Positions 20,801 to 32,800 of a DNA stretch of 64,000 bases are shown here, piece by piece; position 1 is the first letter of the stretch; every line of letters starts with the position of its first letter. The notes under the pieces are model-generated. The model saw only the letters and a list, made by a program, of their open reading frames with translations. It searched no databases and was not told the DNA's origin. The stretch is taken from contig CP053167.1 of the NCBI GenBank assembly GCA_014607495.2, positions 6,262,001 through 6,326,000 on the forward strand, written 5' to 3'. A program made the translations under genes and the position numbers. The DNA comes from Carposina sasakii (Eukaryota; Arthropoda; Insecta; Lepidoptera; Carposinidae).

Positions 20801-23800
20801 TATGGTGTTGTGACGTGATCCGATAAACGTGACAACGACGTCGCTACGTGATTGGTTGACTGCGAGACGTAAACGCGACCGAGGTCGCTTTGAAAACAGT
20901 TATTTGTTTGCAAATAAGGGGGCAAATAATGGGTGCACCCACGGACGTAACTACCTATCTATAGCATGTTTAGCTGTAATTAAATTATCGATTTAATTTA
21001 GATTTCTTTGTTTTCTGTTTGAACTAAAATTGTGTCCCGATATACAAGTCTAACAAAGGTACCCCTACATTATACCTTCAAAAACTCGCGAGCAACCTTG
21101 ACTGCTTATTGTATCTAGATTAGATCGGAAACAGATTACTATATTCGCAATATTTTAAGGCGGGTTATTCTTAGAAACGGACCAACTTATAAATAGGTAG
21201 AAAACCTTGCTCATGTTTCTCAAATAAAAAAGTTAATGATCTGAGCGAATAGAATTTGAGTGAGTGATTGACTGATAATTTTTGAACTGGGTTATTTTTG
21301 GATACATATTTTAATATCAGCTGATTGTTAATGTATCAAATGTTCGTGTTTTATAAGTAAAACATGAATGAAAGGAAGATAAGATTCGAATGAATGAATG
21401 ACAAAGTTTAGTCCCGAGATTGTGTTTGAATAATCTTAACTAATATTATAAATGTGAAGGTAGGTTTGTTTGTTACCTTTCCCGCTTTAAACCTCAATAA
21501 ATTTTGATGAAATTTTGTACATGTGGGAATTAAAAATGAGTTTTAGGCTGTAGACAGAATGTTGTTTGGTTGATAGGCTACTTTTAAAAAAAGTAAAAAT
21601 GGAAGGGCGATTAGAAAACGAGCAGTTAAAGTTTTGGTTTGGGATTTTGGAAATAAAAGTTTGAGAACTAAATATTCTCGTTACTCATAACCCGAAAATT
21701 TTGGGGGCTTGATCGGGCAAAACGAGGTTGAATAAGAAATAAATCACGCATGACAATTTCGACCAGCTAAGGGTTCAAAAGCGCGATTTAACGACGTAAT
21801 TAGTCTGACGACGTGGGCTTCTTTTCTGCAATATCACGTTATACACGACGGAAAAACACAAGCTTAACGATACCTGTTTACCTAAAGAAGAAAAATAACC
21901 AACAAATTCAAGATGTCTAAAGATAAAAATACTCAAGGCAAAGCAAGCTGTCTATTGAAAGCGAAACTGTACTCAAACGCCGACACCATACGCGCCAATG
22001 CTACACATAAAGATTTAGTGCAAAAATTTAGTGCCAGGACACCTCATACCCAGTCACTAAATGGATTCTATAGAGGACGCGGAATTTTCGGTTGGTCCTC
22101 TGTGCAGCAACTGCTTGTGGCCAGGAGATTACAAGGTGTGTGGGTTTTATCAAAAAAAACATGGGACGACCTGAAACATGTAAAGAATTCTCCGATGCCA
22201 TCCCGGTAATGAGCAAGAAGAAGAAAAAATATTTGTCATGTCTAGATTACGCATGTCGCGGCGTCCATAGATAATGGCGATTAGCGATAGTGAACGAGTA
22301 GTGTAAAGTTTGTTTGTTTTTTTTGGAAAATAAAAGTTTGACTAAATTTCTTCGTACTATAACACAAATTTGTACCTATACAGGATGTTTTTTTGGCCAT
22401 TTAGAAAGGGTACGTCTATACATCAAATAAAGTGTTTAAAAAAATGCTGGGAATATTAAAAAAAAAAATATACTTGATCTGGCGAAATTTATAGTGTCTA
22501 GTGTTTATACTAGTTTTTTTATAGACAGATATTAATTATTTCTCGTGAAAAAAATCTTGCTATGCGCGTCTATGTGCATTTATGCAGAAAAACGCAGTCT
22601 ATTTACTCAACTTTGGACCCTAACATTTTGGAAACCAGACACTTCCCAGGTATGCTTCCATGGAGAAAAATGATTGTGTTGATGAGGAGATTCCGTAGTT
22701 TTCGGGAACGTTGACGACCAAAAATCATCCTGTATGTAGTTGGTAGTACAGGGAAGGACATAGGCTACATTCTGTAGTCCACGCGGACGAAGTCACAGAC
22801 AGCTAGTGTATCATAAATGATGCTAATGCTAAACATATACACTTGGGGCGTTCGCGATATTCATATTCATTCGTTCGTTATGACGCTTCAATCGGTTTGA
22901 TGCTTGTAAATTTGGTACCAGGAGTGATGATTAACTTGTGTTCGGAGGCGGTAATTTAGAACGAATGAAATAGTTCATTCATTCATAGTCTTGTAGTATT
23001 TGAACCAAGACATCACATAATATCTCCAGACATGAAAATGAACTATAGATATCTAGGTGCATATTCTTAATTATTATGTAAAATATGATAATGGAACAAT
23101 ATATTTTATTATGCAGGGTGTAACAAAAGGGGTATGTTAAGCGAAAAGCTATGAATATAAAGAATCTATTCACAAAATATGAGATTTAAAAATCGCATAC
23201 CTATTCATTTTTCAAGAGATCCTGGGTACTTAGAAATTCCTCCACTGTATTACTAAACTAAAACCTAAAAAATAATATCGTGTATACTAGTACTACTCGT
23301 ATACCTACACGAGTAAAATTATTTATAATAATTAATAATAAGTACATAACAACTTCATATTAGACAGCGGTCTAAAATTTGAACGCCCGTTGGTTCCCTT
23401 CCCGTGGGATCGGAAATTCAGAGCTTCCTCGTATCCCTATCCGCTCGTGGCGGTGTTTCTAATTTGAAATTCTGTGAATGGAAATTTGTGCTCCTCCAAA
23501 TGAACAACAGAATTTATCAAAAAAATGAATTCCCGTTATGCGTTTCATGCTTCCTCGAGTCCCAATGAACATATATGTCCCAATTTCAATCAACGCGAGT
23601 AGGGAATTCCGTTCTCAGTGCTTCCTCGTCCCAAATAAATATTATGCCCACTTCAGCATATGCACCCTTGGTCCTTCCCGGGATTCTGTAAGTCCTTAAT
23701 GAACTTATATCCCAATTTCAGATGCGTCTAAAAAATTATGATTCCCGTTGAATTTTTCGCTGTCCCCAATGAACATATATGCCCGATTCCCGTTGTCGCC

Positions 23801-26800
23801 TTCCGTTTATATAAACTTTATCTTATCATAAATTTGCTGATATCTTATATGCATGTAGGAATTCTAGTTTTCTTTTTGCATTTTATTTACTTTTTGCATT
23901 TTATTTACGATCGTAATCCATTTTTGTATGCGACGGCGCGACGGTTGGAGCTGCCTGTCTATTATATTCATGGTACTGTTAACTCAATTACTTTGATTCG
24001 TATTGACGTTCGTTGTCGTGACATATTCTCCAATAGCGGTTAGACTTGATCACGTGATATGACGAACGCGAGAAAATTACGGCCAGTGGGGTAAGCACGA
24101 ACTTTTTTACGCGGCGTAACGCTAGCGACTCGCTAGCAAAATCTATGTGATTTGACAGTTTGACGATAGCGTTACGGACTATCGAGAGGTTCGTGCTTAC
24201 CCCTCAGTTCTTTTTCGATTACGGGCGTTTAAATAGATCACTTTGCTCTCTGGCATGCTGGAAGAAATCTCTTGCAGAGATAAGCACGCCTTTATATGCA
24301 TTTCTTTTGTAAATTTCTCTGTATGTATTTATTGTAATGTTTTGTGTACAATAAAGAATAAGAATAGATTATACAATACTTCTATGCTGCTCTGGGAGTG
24401 AAAAAAAAAAGTATAATACTACCTTCTTCTTCTTCTCTTTCCGGGCATACTGTACAAGTCATTAGAGGGACAAGAGGGTTTTGGTGTTTTGTAGGCGATG
24501 GGCTGACCACCTGTCACTACTAACTGAACTTTTACATCTCAACTATACCCTCAAAATTGGTCAGAAGTGGCACCATGTGGTTCTATCGGCCCTTGGTGCT
24601 CTGCCTACCCCGTTAGGGGTTACTCGTAAAGGCGTGATTATATGTATGCATGTATACAATACCTACATATACTGTAATTTCGAAAGGGGGTAGCCAGAAC
24701 TGCAGGATCATAATGGGGATCCCGCAGCCATGGTGTGCAACATAGCGTCCTGCATGTATGTGCACGGAAGTAGATTATATCTTCCACACAAAACAAATCT
24801 TACCCAAGCCGCAGGCTGATCACGTAGTACAAGCTACAATGTGCGATAGCGAAAATGTTACAATATTCGCGTTGTAATATTAACATTCCTTTAAAATTCA
24901 GTTTACATAATATGAATTTGACAAGCAATCCGCGAATTTTGTACAATTTTCGCTATTGCTTTGTTTTTGCTAGTTAGGTAATAAGGGGGCCGTTCCAACA
25001 GGGACGTGGTGATAGCGCTACTAGAAGCCGGCGTAGACCCGAACATACAAACAAGCACCGGCACTCCCCTCCACGAGGCAGCTTGCTTCAGCCGCGTGTC
25101 GGTGGTCAGGACCTTGCTGGCCAGGGGCGCCAATCTGTACGCCAAGGACAAGAAGGGGAAGACGGTCTACGATCTGTTGTCGTCTTATTCCGACGAGGCT
25201 ACGAGGGTCGTGAGAAGCGTTTTGAGAGGTGAGTCCTTAGGATTAGCTCTTGCTATAGCTTCTACGGTTCTAGGATGTAAATAGAGATTAACTGTAGTCA
25301 TATGGGTGTACGCCACGAAGAATAGCGTGGCGTAAGGTAAGCCCAGGAGTAGAAAAATTCCGATTAATTAATAGGACTGATCAATTAATATATTTTAAGC
25401 GCATATGATCCCTGTATTAAACCAATGAGGACATAATAACCAAGTAGTGTATGAATAGAGCACTTTACGTCAAAACTATGTAGGTATAACATCTAAAACA
25501 CTTGGTGTTAGTAAATATACTAGTTCATGCTGATTTTGCTCTCGTATGTCACGAATACTTACATGCAATATTTTTTTTGTGTCAAAACAGAATTTGAGGA
25601 GAGGAGTAGAAACAATTTATATGAAAGTGAGGACGACTTGCCGCCGTTCCCTGTCCAAGACTGCAGCCCCATATACGGAATGTAAGTTGATTTTTTTTAT
25701 ACAGAGAACATATAATAATACTAGTTTTGATATACTAGTACACATATATAGCATACTATGATGGTGGTTGAAGTATGATGAAATTAGATGAAGTTAAAAG
25801 TGTAAAATTACATTGAAGCCGACTTCACCACTCATCATAGTATTTGTTAATGGTTTATACTATACTTACTTAATATAGTTGTTGTAACTTTAAGGTGTTC
25901 CCAAAACGCACTAAGTGTTCGTAAAGCTTAAACAAAAAATTAACTAACATCGTAATAAAAAAGTATAAATCGTTTAACTTAAAACAAGTGCAGCTTGTAA
26001 TTTTGTATTTTGTTGAGAACATGTGAAATGCTAACCAGGTACATTTGTAACGTGCCTTTTTTTGGGAATTCTTAACGTAGAAGCAGATCTAACTAAACAT
26101 GTACTTACTATTTACACGATGAGTTATTTTAATGAGTTTTAAGCGTTGCTAAGATTTTTTGTCATACGGAATAAAAGCAATATTATATTTAATATGGTAC
26201 TTAACAATATTCGTATATGATTTGATAGATTTGTTATTATTGTGTTACTGCAACTAATGTTATATCTGTTTTAAACAAGTAGATCTTGAATATGTGGAAA
26301 ATGATAATTTTATTAGATTCCATATATGGTGCAGTTCAGAAACTAACGCCATTGGTTTAGATTGCATGTCCTCTTAACCCCCTTTATTAAATCTGTATAG
26401 CTTAAATTACTAAACCTAAAGTGGATTATTTGATCACGACACAAATAGAATTTAAGAATTTTATGCTTGTTTGCTTTTTGTTGCAAAATAATTTTAGAAA
26501 AGCTGATAAGTACAATTAAGTAGGTATATAAACATTTGACATCTGAAATAATATGCATTATCCCATTAAATTGCGAAATATCTATTATTGATGTCTGTTT
26601 TGTCGAAATTCAAGTCAATATTGTTACTTCTAAAATAAACTATAATTTATCATCAACATCCCACATATTGTTTACATAGTTGTTACTTGTTACAAAAACA
26701 GTGTCATCAATAGTCGACATAGCTCAAACTAGGTTGCATTTGGCTGCATTCCGCATTAAATTGAACATAAATTTACAAATCAGATAATCTCAGTTGGGTA

Positions 26801-29800
26801 TCTTATCAGACGCGTATTTTATAACATATTCCTCATTTTAATTACTGTGACGTATTTAACCAACGTCCTGTTAAATTTGCACGACTTGAGCTTCACAAAA
26901 TATATTTTATTTAAAGCGGGCACCGCGAGAATTAAAAAAGTCGTTGAATTGTGAGTGCTCGGTTAACTAGACGACTTGCGGTTTCTCTAAACGTCCGTGT
27001 CGCAAAGGGAGCCTCAGCAAAGGAATCTCCCCAGTAATTACAGAAAGATGTTCCGGGCACGAGGGCCTGGAGCCTAAACATTCGTTCTTAATTGGAGAGG
27101 TGCGCTGTCTCAATTACTACACACGACGTGTCTCCTTTGAACTCTGATTGCTATCTTGGGACAGCTCTTTTCGTTCTGGAGCTTTTTGGTAAAACATTAT
27201 TCATAATGGTATTTGTTATTTTGGTATACAATATTATGATTGGCAAACTTTTTTGTGTTTAGGTAATTTTTGTATTGGCTGATAAGGATAACAGTTCATA
27301 ATGTACGGTCAAACTTTCTCGTTAAAACTCCTCTATGTATATTAATGTTCTGCGTATGTGCTTTAATACAATATTAGAAAAATGCTTCATATAATATCCA
27401 GTTTTATCTCGGTTACAGGTTTAAATGTCAAGCTTTAGCTCCAAGTTGCCATACTAATATCGCTAATCTAACTAAATACACAAATGACTTTATATCGCTT
27501 AAGACATTAACAGTAAACGGAAAGCAGATAAATGGAATAAAGTTACCTGGTCTTACAAATTCTAATGATAGTCTAGTCCAAAAACCGATTTACAGTAAAT
27601 ATCGTAGAAAACGTTCTCTAAGTTGTTGTGATTTAGAAGAGATAACGTCACAAATATCATTAGAGGTAGAACAACAAGAAAATTCATTTCATGACTTGAA
27701 AAGAACATCAGATGCCTTCCGAAACGCGAACGCTGCTATTAGACCCTGTTATAGTACTGTAAATATCAACAGAATGCAATATGTAGATCAAAGTAGAATT
27801 GTTATAAATGAACTATTAGAGAAATTTAATAATAATAATGAAAACAAACTAGAAAATTCAGATATAAGTAATGACTGCCAATTCAAAAGACAATCGAAAT
27901 TTGCTGACAACGTGGAACCTTTACATATAACTGGTATAAATACTAATACAGATATTGGTAAAAATAATTTTGAAAGTATTGCCCTAGGCGATGACTTGAA
28001 GACGCCGTATGATTTTGATGATATACCTTTCATGATAACGTCTAAAACACATAATCCCGTTGGATATATGACCATGGAACCCGTGGTATGTAATAATTCT
28101 AACAAAATATATTATTCCTACTATGCTGGTAACGATGGGTACGCAATGTCTAGAATGTCTTCTCCTATATATAATTATGTCGGTAAAAATAACAAATTTC
28201 ATTTAAAAGGCAGCCCCGGTTGTATATATTTTAAATTAGAAAACGTTCATTTTGACGAATATAATCCAAGAGCAAATAGTATATTTCAATTATTTACTGA
28301 AGATATTAAGTTTGATGGCAAAACTGTTTGCAACTGCTGTACATTTTTCAATGGTATTTACGAAGAATTACATGATAGTCTTCTACAACCGCCAATTGAA
28401 TCAAATATTTATAGTACGCCATCGGAGACTAGAATCGAAGATACCATTGACAATATTCTAGCTTTTGATAAATGTAATGATCTTGTGCAATTGTTTGAAA
28501 CAGAACCAAGTACAAGTTTGTCTCGTCAGTACCTGAAAAAACTTTGTAATTTGATATTTAGGAAAAAGAAATAGGACTTACTGAATCATTATTTATCAAG
28601 TAACGTTATCTGCAATAAATATGATACTTATTTAAATACAACGGGTAACTTCAATCGCATTATTATTAGGTATCCCGACCCAACCTACTAACACAAACTA
28701 AATTAAATATACAGGCATTAACTTGGTGGTGGTATTGATTGATTAATACTAAAATATCGACATTTATTTTATTATTTTAATTTTTTGTTGCCTTATGTGT
28801 TTTACAGGAAAACCCCTGAGACCCAGAACGTTACTAACAAAAAAGAAAGCTTAATATCTCCATCTTCATTACCACTCGCCAATAATGGTCCTCAAAGTTT
28901 TGTTAAAAAGCTTGCTTCAAAGTACTTGGGCATCAAAGCGAAATTTAGTTCCACTCCAAATATCTCTAACGATTCAACTAGTGATGTGAAATCAAATCAT
29001 AATAGCACTGGAAAGAGTAATTTCTTTAGAATTCTGCCTAAAAAAGAAGTATACGGTGAAGTTGTATGTAATAATGAGTTTGACACTATTTCCTTAGATA
29101 GAGATAGAATGGTACCTTTATCAAGAGATACAGTTGTGAATAGGAGTAACAGAAGTTGCCCAGGCTTTAAAATTTCTCTGCAAAATATATATGAGAATAA
29201 TGAGCATGATGAGCTAAGTGAAATTCAGGATTTGGGTACGAGTAGTGAAAGCAATGTTGTTGAGCTTAACGAAGCAATTAATCACGTTGCCAATAATAAT
29301 AACATATTTGAACCTAGAGAAAAAGGCGATAGTACTTCTATATTATCTAATTTTTCACAAGAGAGTCATAATGAGTGTTATGAACCATACGAGTTGAACA
29401 AAGAAAATAATGAATCAGCAAAAACTCATAATTCTCTAGCTAGTACAATAAATATTCCACAACCCACACCCCGGTCTGCCCCAAATATAAATATTGATTT
29501 AGGAAATGATTCTCCTAACAATGTGAAATTGAATACTAACATTGTAAGTAGTCTACCTACTCCAGCCGTTAGAACACATATTCCATCTAAACGCACTTTA
29601 AATCCTGTAGAAGAAGTTGCCATTTATGAAAACGTAAGTTTATCTAATGTAAAACCTGATCCACCAAAAAGAACTGTCATTCCTTCCCCAGCGATATTAA
29701 ATTATTCTGATTCAGAGTCATCGTCGTCAAATTTAAGTAGATCTTCAACATTATCATCAGCGTCTATGGAAGATGAATCAAATTTAGAAGATATATTATT

Positions 29801-32800
29801 GTCAAAGAAGTCTAAGTCTTTTAGACTGATAGAGGCATCCAAGATCAATGATTTTAGAATGAAAGCAGATCTTAGTAGAACTGAGTCTAACGCGTCAGCT
29901 ATATCTCAGTGTACAGAAGTTAGTGCAATGGAAAATGTTGATTGTTCCGGTGACAAAGACCAAAATATGATTTTATCGATGACAGGTACTTTGCCGAACA
30001 AAAAAAATAATTCGCCAGTTAAGAAAAAAGTCCTATTTAGGCATAAAACCTTCACAAACATTGAAATAGATAGAAGATCAACTAACGTTAGAGATTTACC
30101 AACTTGGAACAGTAGTTTCTTAAAAGAAACTTTATCTCGGTATCACATTAGGGGTACAGGTCATTGTATATACAAGGCACCTACGATTCAAGAATTTATG
30201 AATTTATTTAATAGTGAATCTTTGTACAATAAAGATAATCTTAATAGCGTTAGTAGAAATAGTAAGTTTGAAACTGCTATATGTTTTTGTAAACCAAAAT
30301 ATTCCAAGCATTATAAAAGCGCTGAAGATCTCTTAAATATGACTGATTTTGAGACAGATGAAAAAGTTTTCATCGATGAGGAAGCTCTTAATAAAAGAAG
30401 AGAATTAAATATGACATCATTTCGTTGTTTCTGTGAATCTGAAAACTGTGTATTGCATGATATCAAACGAGAATCACAAAATGATTTAGTTGTAAAGTTT
30501 TCTGCCATTAGTAAAAGTATCTCTACTCCGGACATTACTTTAAATAATTCATTGCCAACTAGAGTTTTCTGTAGAAAAAAATCCACACCGAATATTCTTG
30601 AAGAGCCATATGCTGTAGTTAGCGTTGAGCAGATAATCAAAAGAAATAAAGCTAACGAGGAAGTCAAAATTGATTGCCCAAGTACTCCTTCTAACATTAG
30701 CATGACAACACCTTCTACGCTCTCTTCAACTTTCGAACGTCCTTATTCAATAAAAGATATCGAAGAAATCTCTCTATCCAATTCGTCAACATCGACTAAC
30801 GCTAGCCTAAATTGTGCTTCTAACCCGCAATTGCCGCTTACCAAATCATCATCGGAGTATTCAGGTCATTGGACACTGTACACGTGCAATTCTAACGTTA
30901 CAATAAAATCTGATGTATCCTACAAATCATGTTTCGAAGAACAGGCAGACAGTTCCGATGATACATTGCATTCCGACGAAGAAGTCTCTGATACTGACAC
31001 TCTTAAATCTGATACAAGTGATACTAAACGCCCTTGGGTTCACAGCAGTTCATTTAGATTTGGAAGCAAGGACGCCAAATCCGATGATGTTATAGCCGAG
31101 GAGACGAATGTTTCGCCTGATTTAGATTCGAGTTCTAAATTTGAGAGTGGTATTGGATCAGAGAATTCTTTGGACGAAAGTGGGGATGGGGTTGAGGCGG
31201 ATGTGCTTGGTGCTTTGCTTGAGCGTGGTGGGTTGTCGGGGGGTGTTCGCAGCGGGTCGGGGCGGCGGCGGTGGGACGAAGCGGAGGCCACAAGCGAAGG
31301 GGATGCTCTGAGCGTCTCCAGTGCTGCCTCGAGTTGTGCCCCCCTTTATTTGGCGCATCATCACGACTACAACAAAGTATCGGTGAGTTTATTGATATAT
31401 TAGTTAATAAATAAATAAACTTGAGACAGGTTATCCCCATCTTAGATAATGTAAGCTTGAAAAAGCCATAAACTAAATACTTTCAGTAAAAAGTTATTTG
31501 TAGGTTTTTATTTCAATCTCATAATCTGTTGTTTCTGAGTCAAGTACCTGCCTACATACAATGCTAGTCAAATCTTGACTGAAAATCGTACAAGTAAAAG
31601 AGAGTTACGCAATTAATAACCACAATTTTCGTTACTTATATGTTTTAAGACGTTTTGCTAAGCTGTTAAAATGTGTTTGTAAAATTGTCTGTTTCCTTTT
31701 TGACTTTGTTAATTATGAACTTTAATAACGATAAATTATTGTGGTGTGACAGTATCCCGTCATTTAATTGGTCTTGGGAAGTAGGTTCAGTTTAATGCAG
31801 TTTTATTATCTCGTTTGTCTTGACAAAGAACAATGAAGTGGGTAACAATGTCGATTTGTTAGGCGTTAAGTATATTATATACCTATGTATTTACAAATGG
31901 TAGGCTGTGTGCGACTGTGTTCCGAAAATGTGGTGGCCAGAACTGCAGAATCACGAAGGTGTTCCCACAGCCACGATTAGCATAGCGGGGCTAGATGTAA
32001 AGGATCAGCGACAAGTTGCTAGTTCATCGCCTGAGAGAACGCCTCTTAGTTCCATAGTCGACTCTTACGACATGCACCGAAGGAGATGCAGCTGATGTAT
32101 TCTAGTGAAGCCCTGCATCAGCACAGGAGTAAGTACATTAGGAAAATATTGTGTCGTCTACTTCGGTAGACGTTATGACGTCTATATTTAGGTATTAGGT
32201 ATATAGGTAGGTACTGCTATTTTCTTTAAATGAGGTAGCCAAAAATTGCCTCTTTGTCTCTCTGATACTAAAATTTGAAAAATTTTGGAAACATCACTAT
32301 ATTTTTTGCAGGTAATTCTATTAACCGACCTTTCCCTTAAATCAGGTGATGAAAGTTATAACAATAAAATGTACCTGTTGCATGACATAATAAAGTCACG
32401 CTATGCCCTTGTTAGGTCACGCCGATAGTCATTATATTTGGTCACGCTATTTCTTTTAATTTGGTAAAATTTTGTGGTTTTCGTAGGTATCTAGCTAATT
32501 TAATTTAGGCCAAAACTTTGCGAAAATTAAAGACAGGTCGTTTTTTAGGTTTCTTTATAGATATAGCTGTAACTTTGTTCTAAGACATGTAAATGAAAAG
32601 AATTAACTTAAGCTTAAGTTTTATTACCCAGTGCTTGACTTCTATTTAGCAATGACCTGGTGCAGATTGTTATTGTACTAGGTATCGAAAACCGAAAGAA
32701 GAGTTTAAAAATAGGTCCATAGTCCTTCGTATCGTATGTGTTTACAGATTAATTGTTACCTAATTCTGTAATAATAGGGCGCGACTAAAAAAGCGTCCTT

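Larger units (their letters stand above)
21435..22808 (+). repeat. Family O repeat, split by insertions
   Basis: Starts actaatattataaatgtgaa and ends tccacgcggacgaagtcac then agacagctagt. These are the two ends of a widespread insect repeat also present at 34160-34415, 35840-36020 and 53650-53985. The interior is interrupted by a roughly 640-bp block (21679-22321) and a family A MITE. Confidence 0.75.
20706..25001. other. ANKS1 intron 5
   Basis: Holds family O (21435-22808) with nested insertions, a family C fragment (about 23114-23240), family B (24085-24206), family N (24378-24650) and a family M fragment (24690-24775). About 23380-23800 is a degenerate tandem-like region repeating 'ttcctcg(t)' and 'tgaacatatatgccc'-like phrases. 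Confidence 0.65.

Noticed and set aside
31040..31440. Antisense ORFs over the end of exon 9
   Set aside because: Shadows of the GC-rich Gly/Arg-coding stretch on the plus strand.
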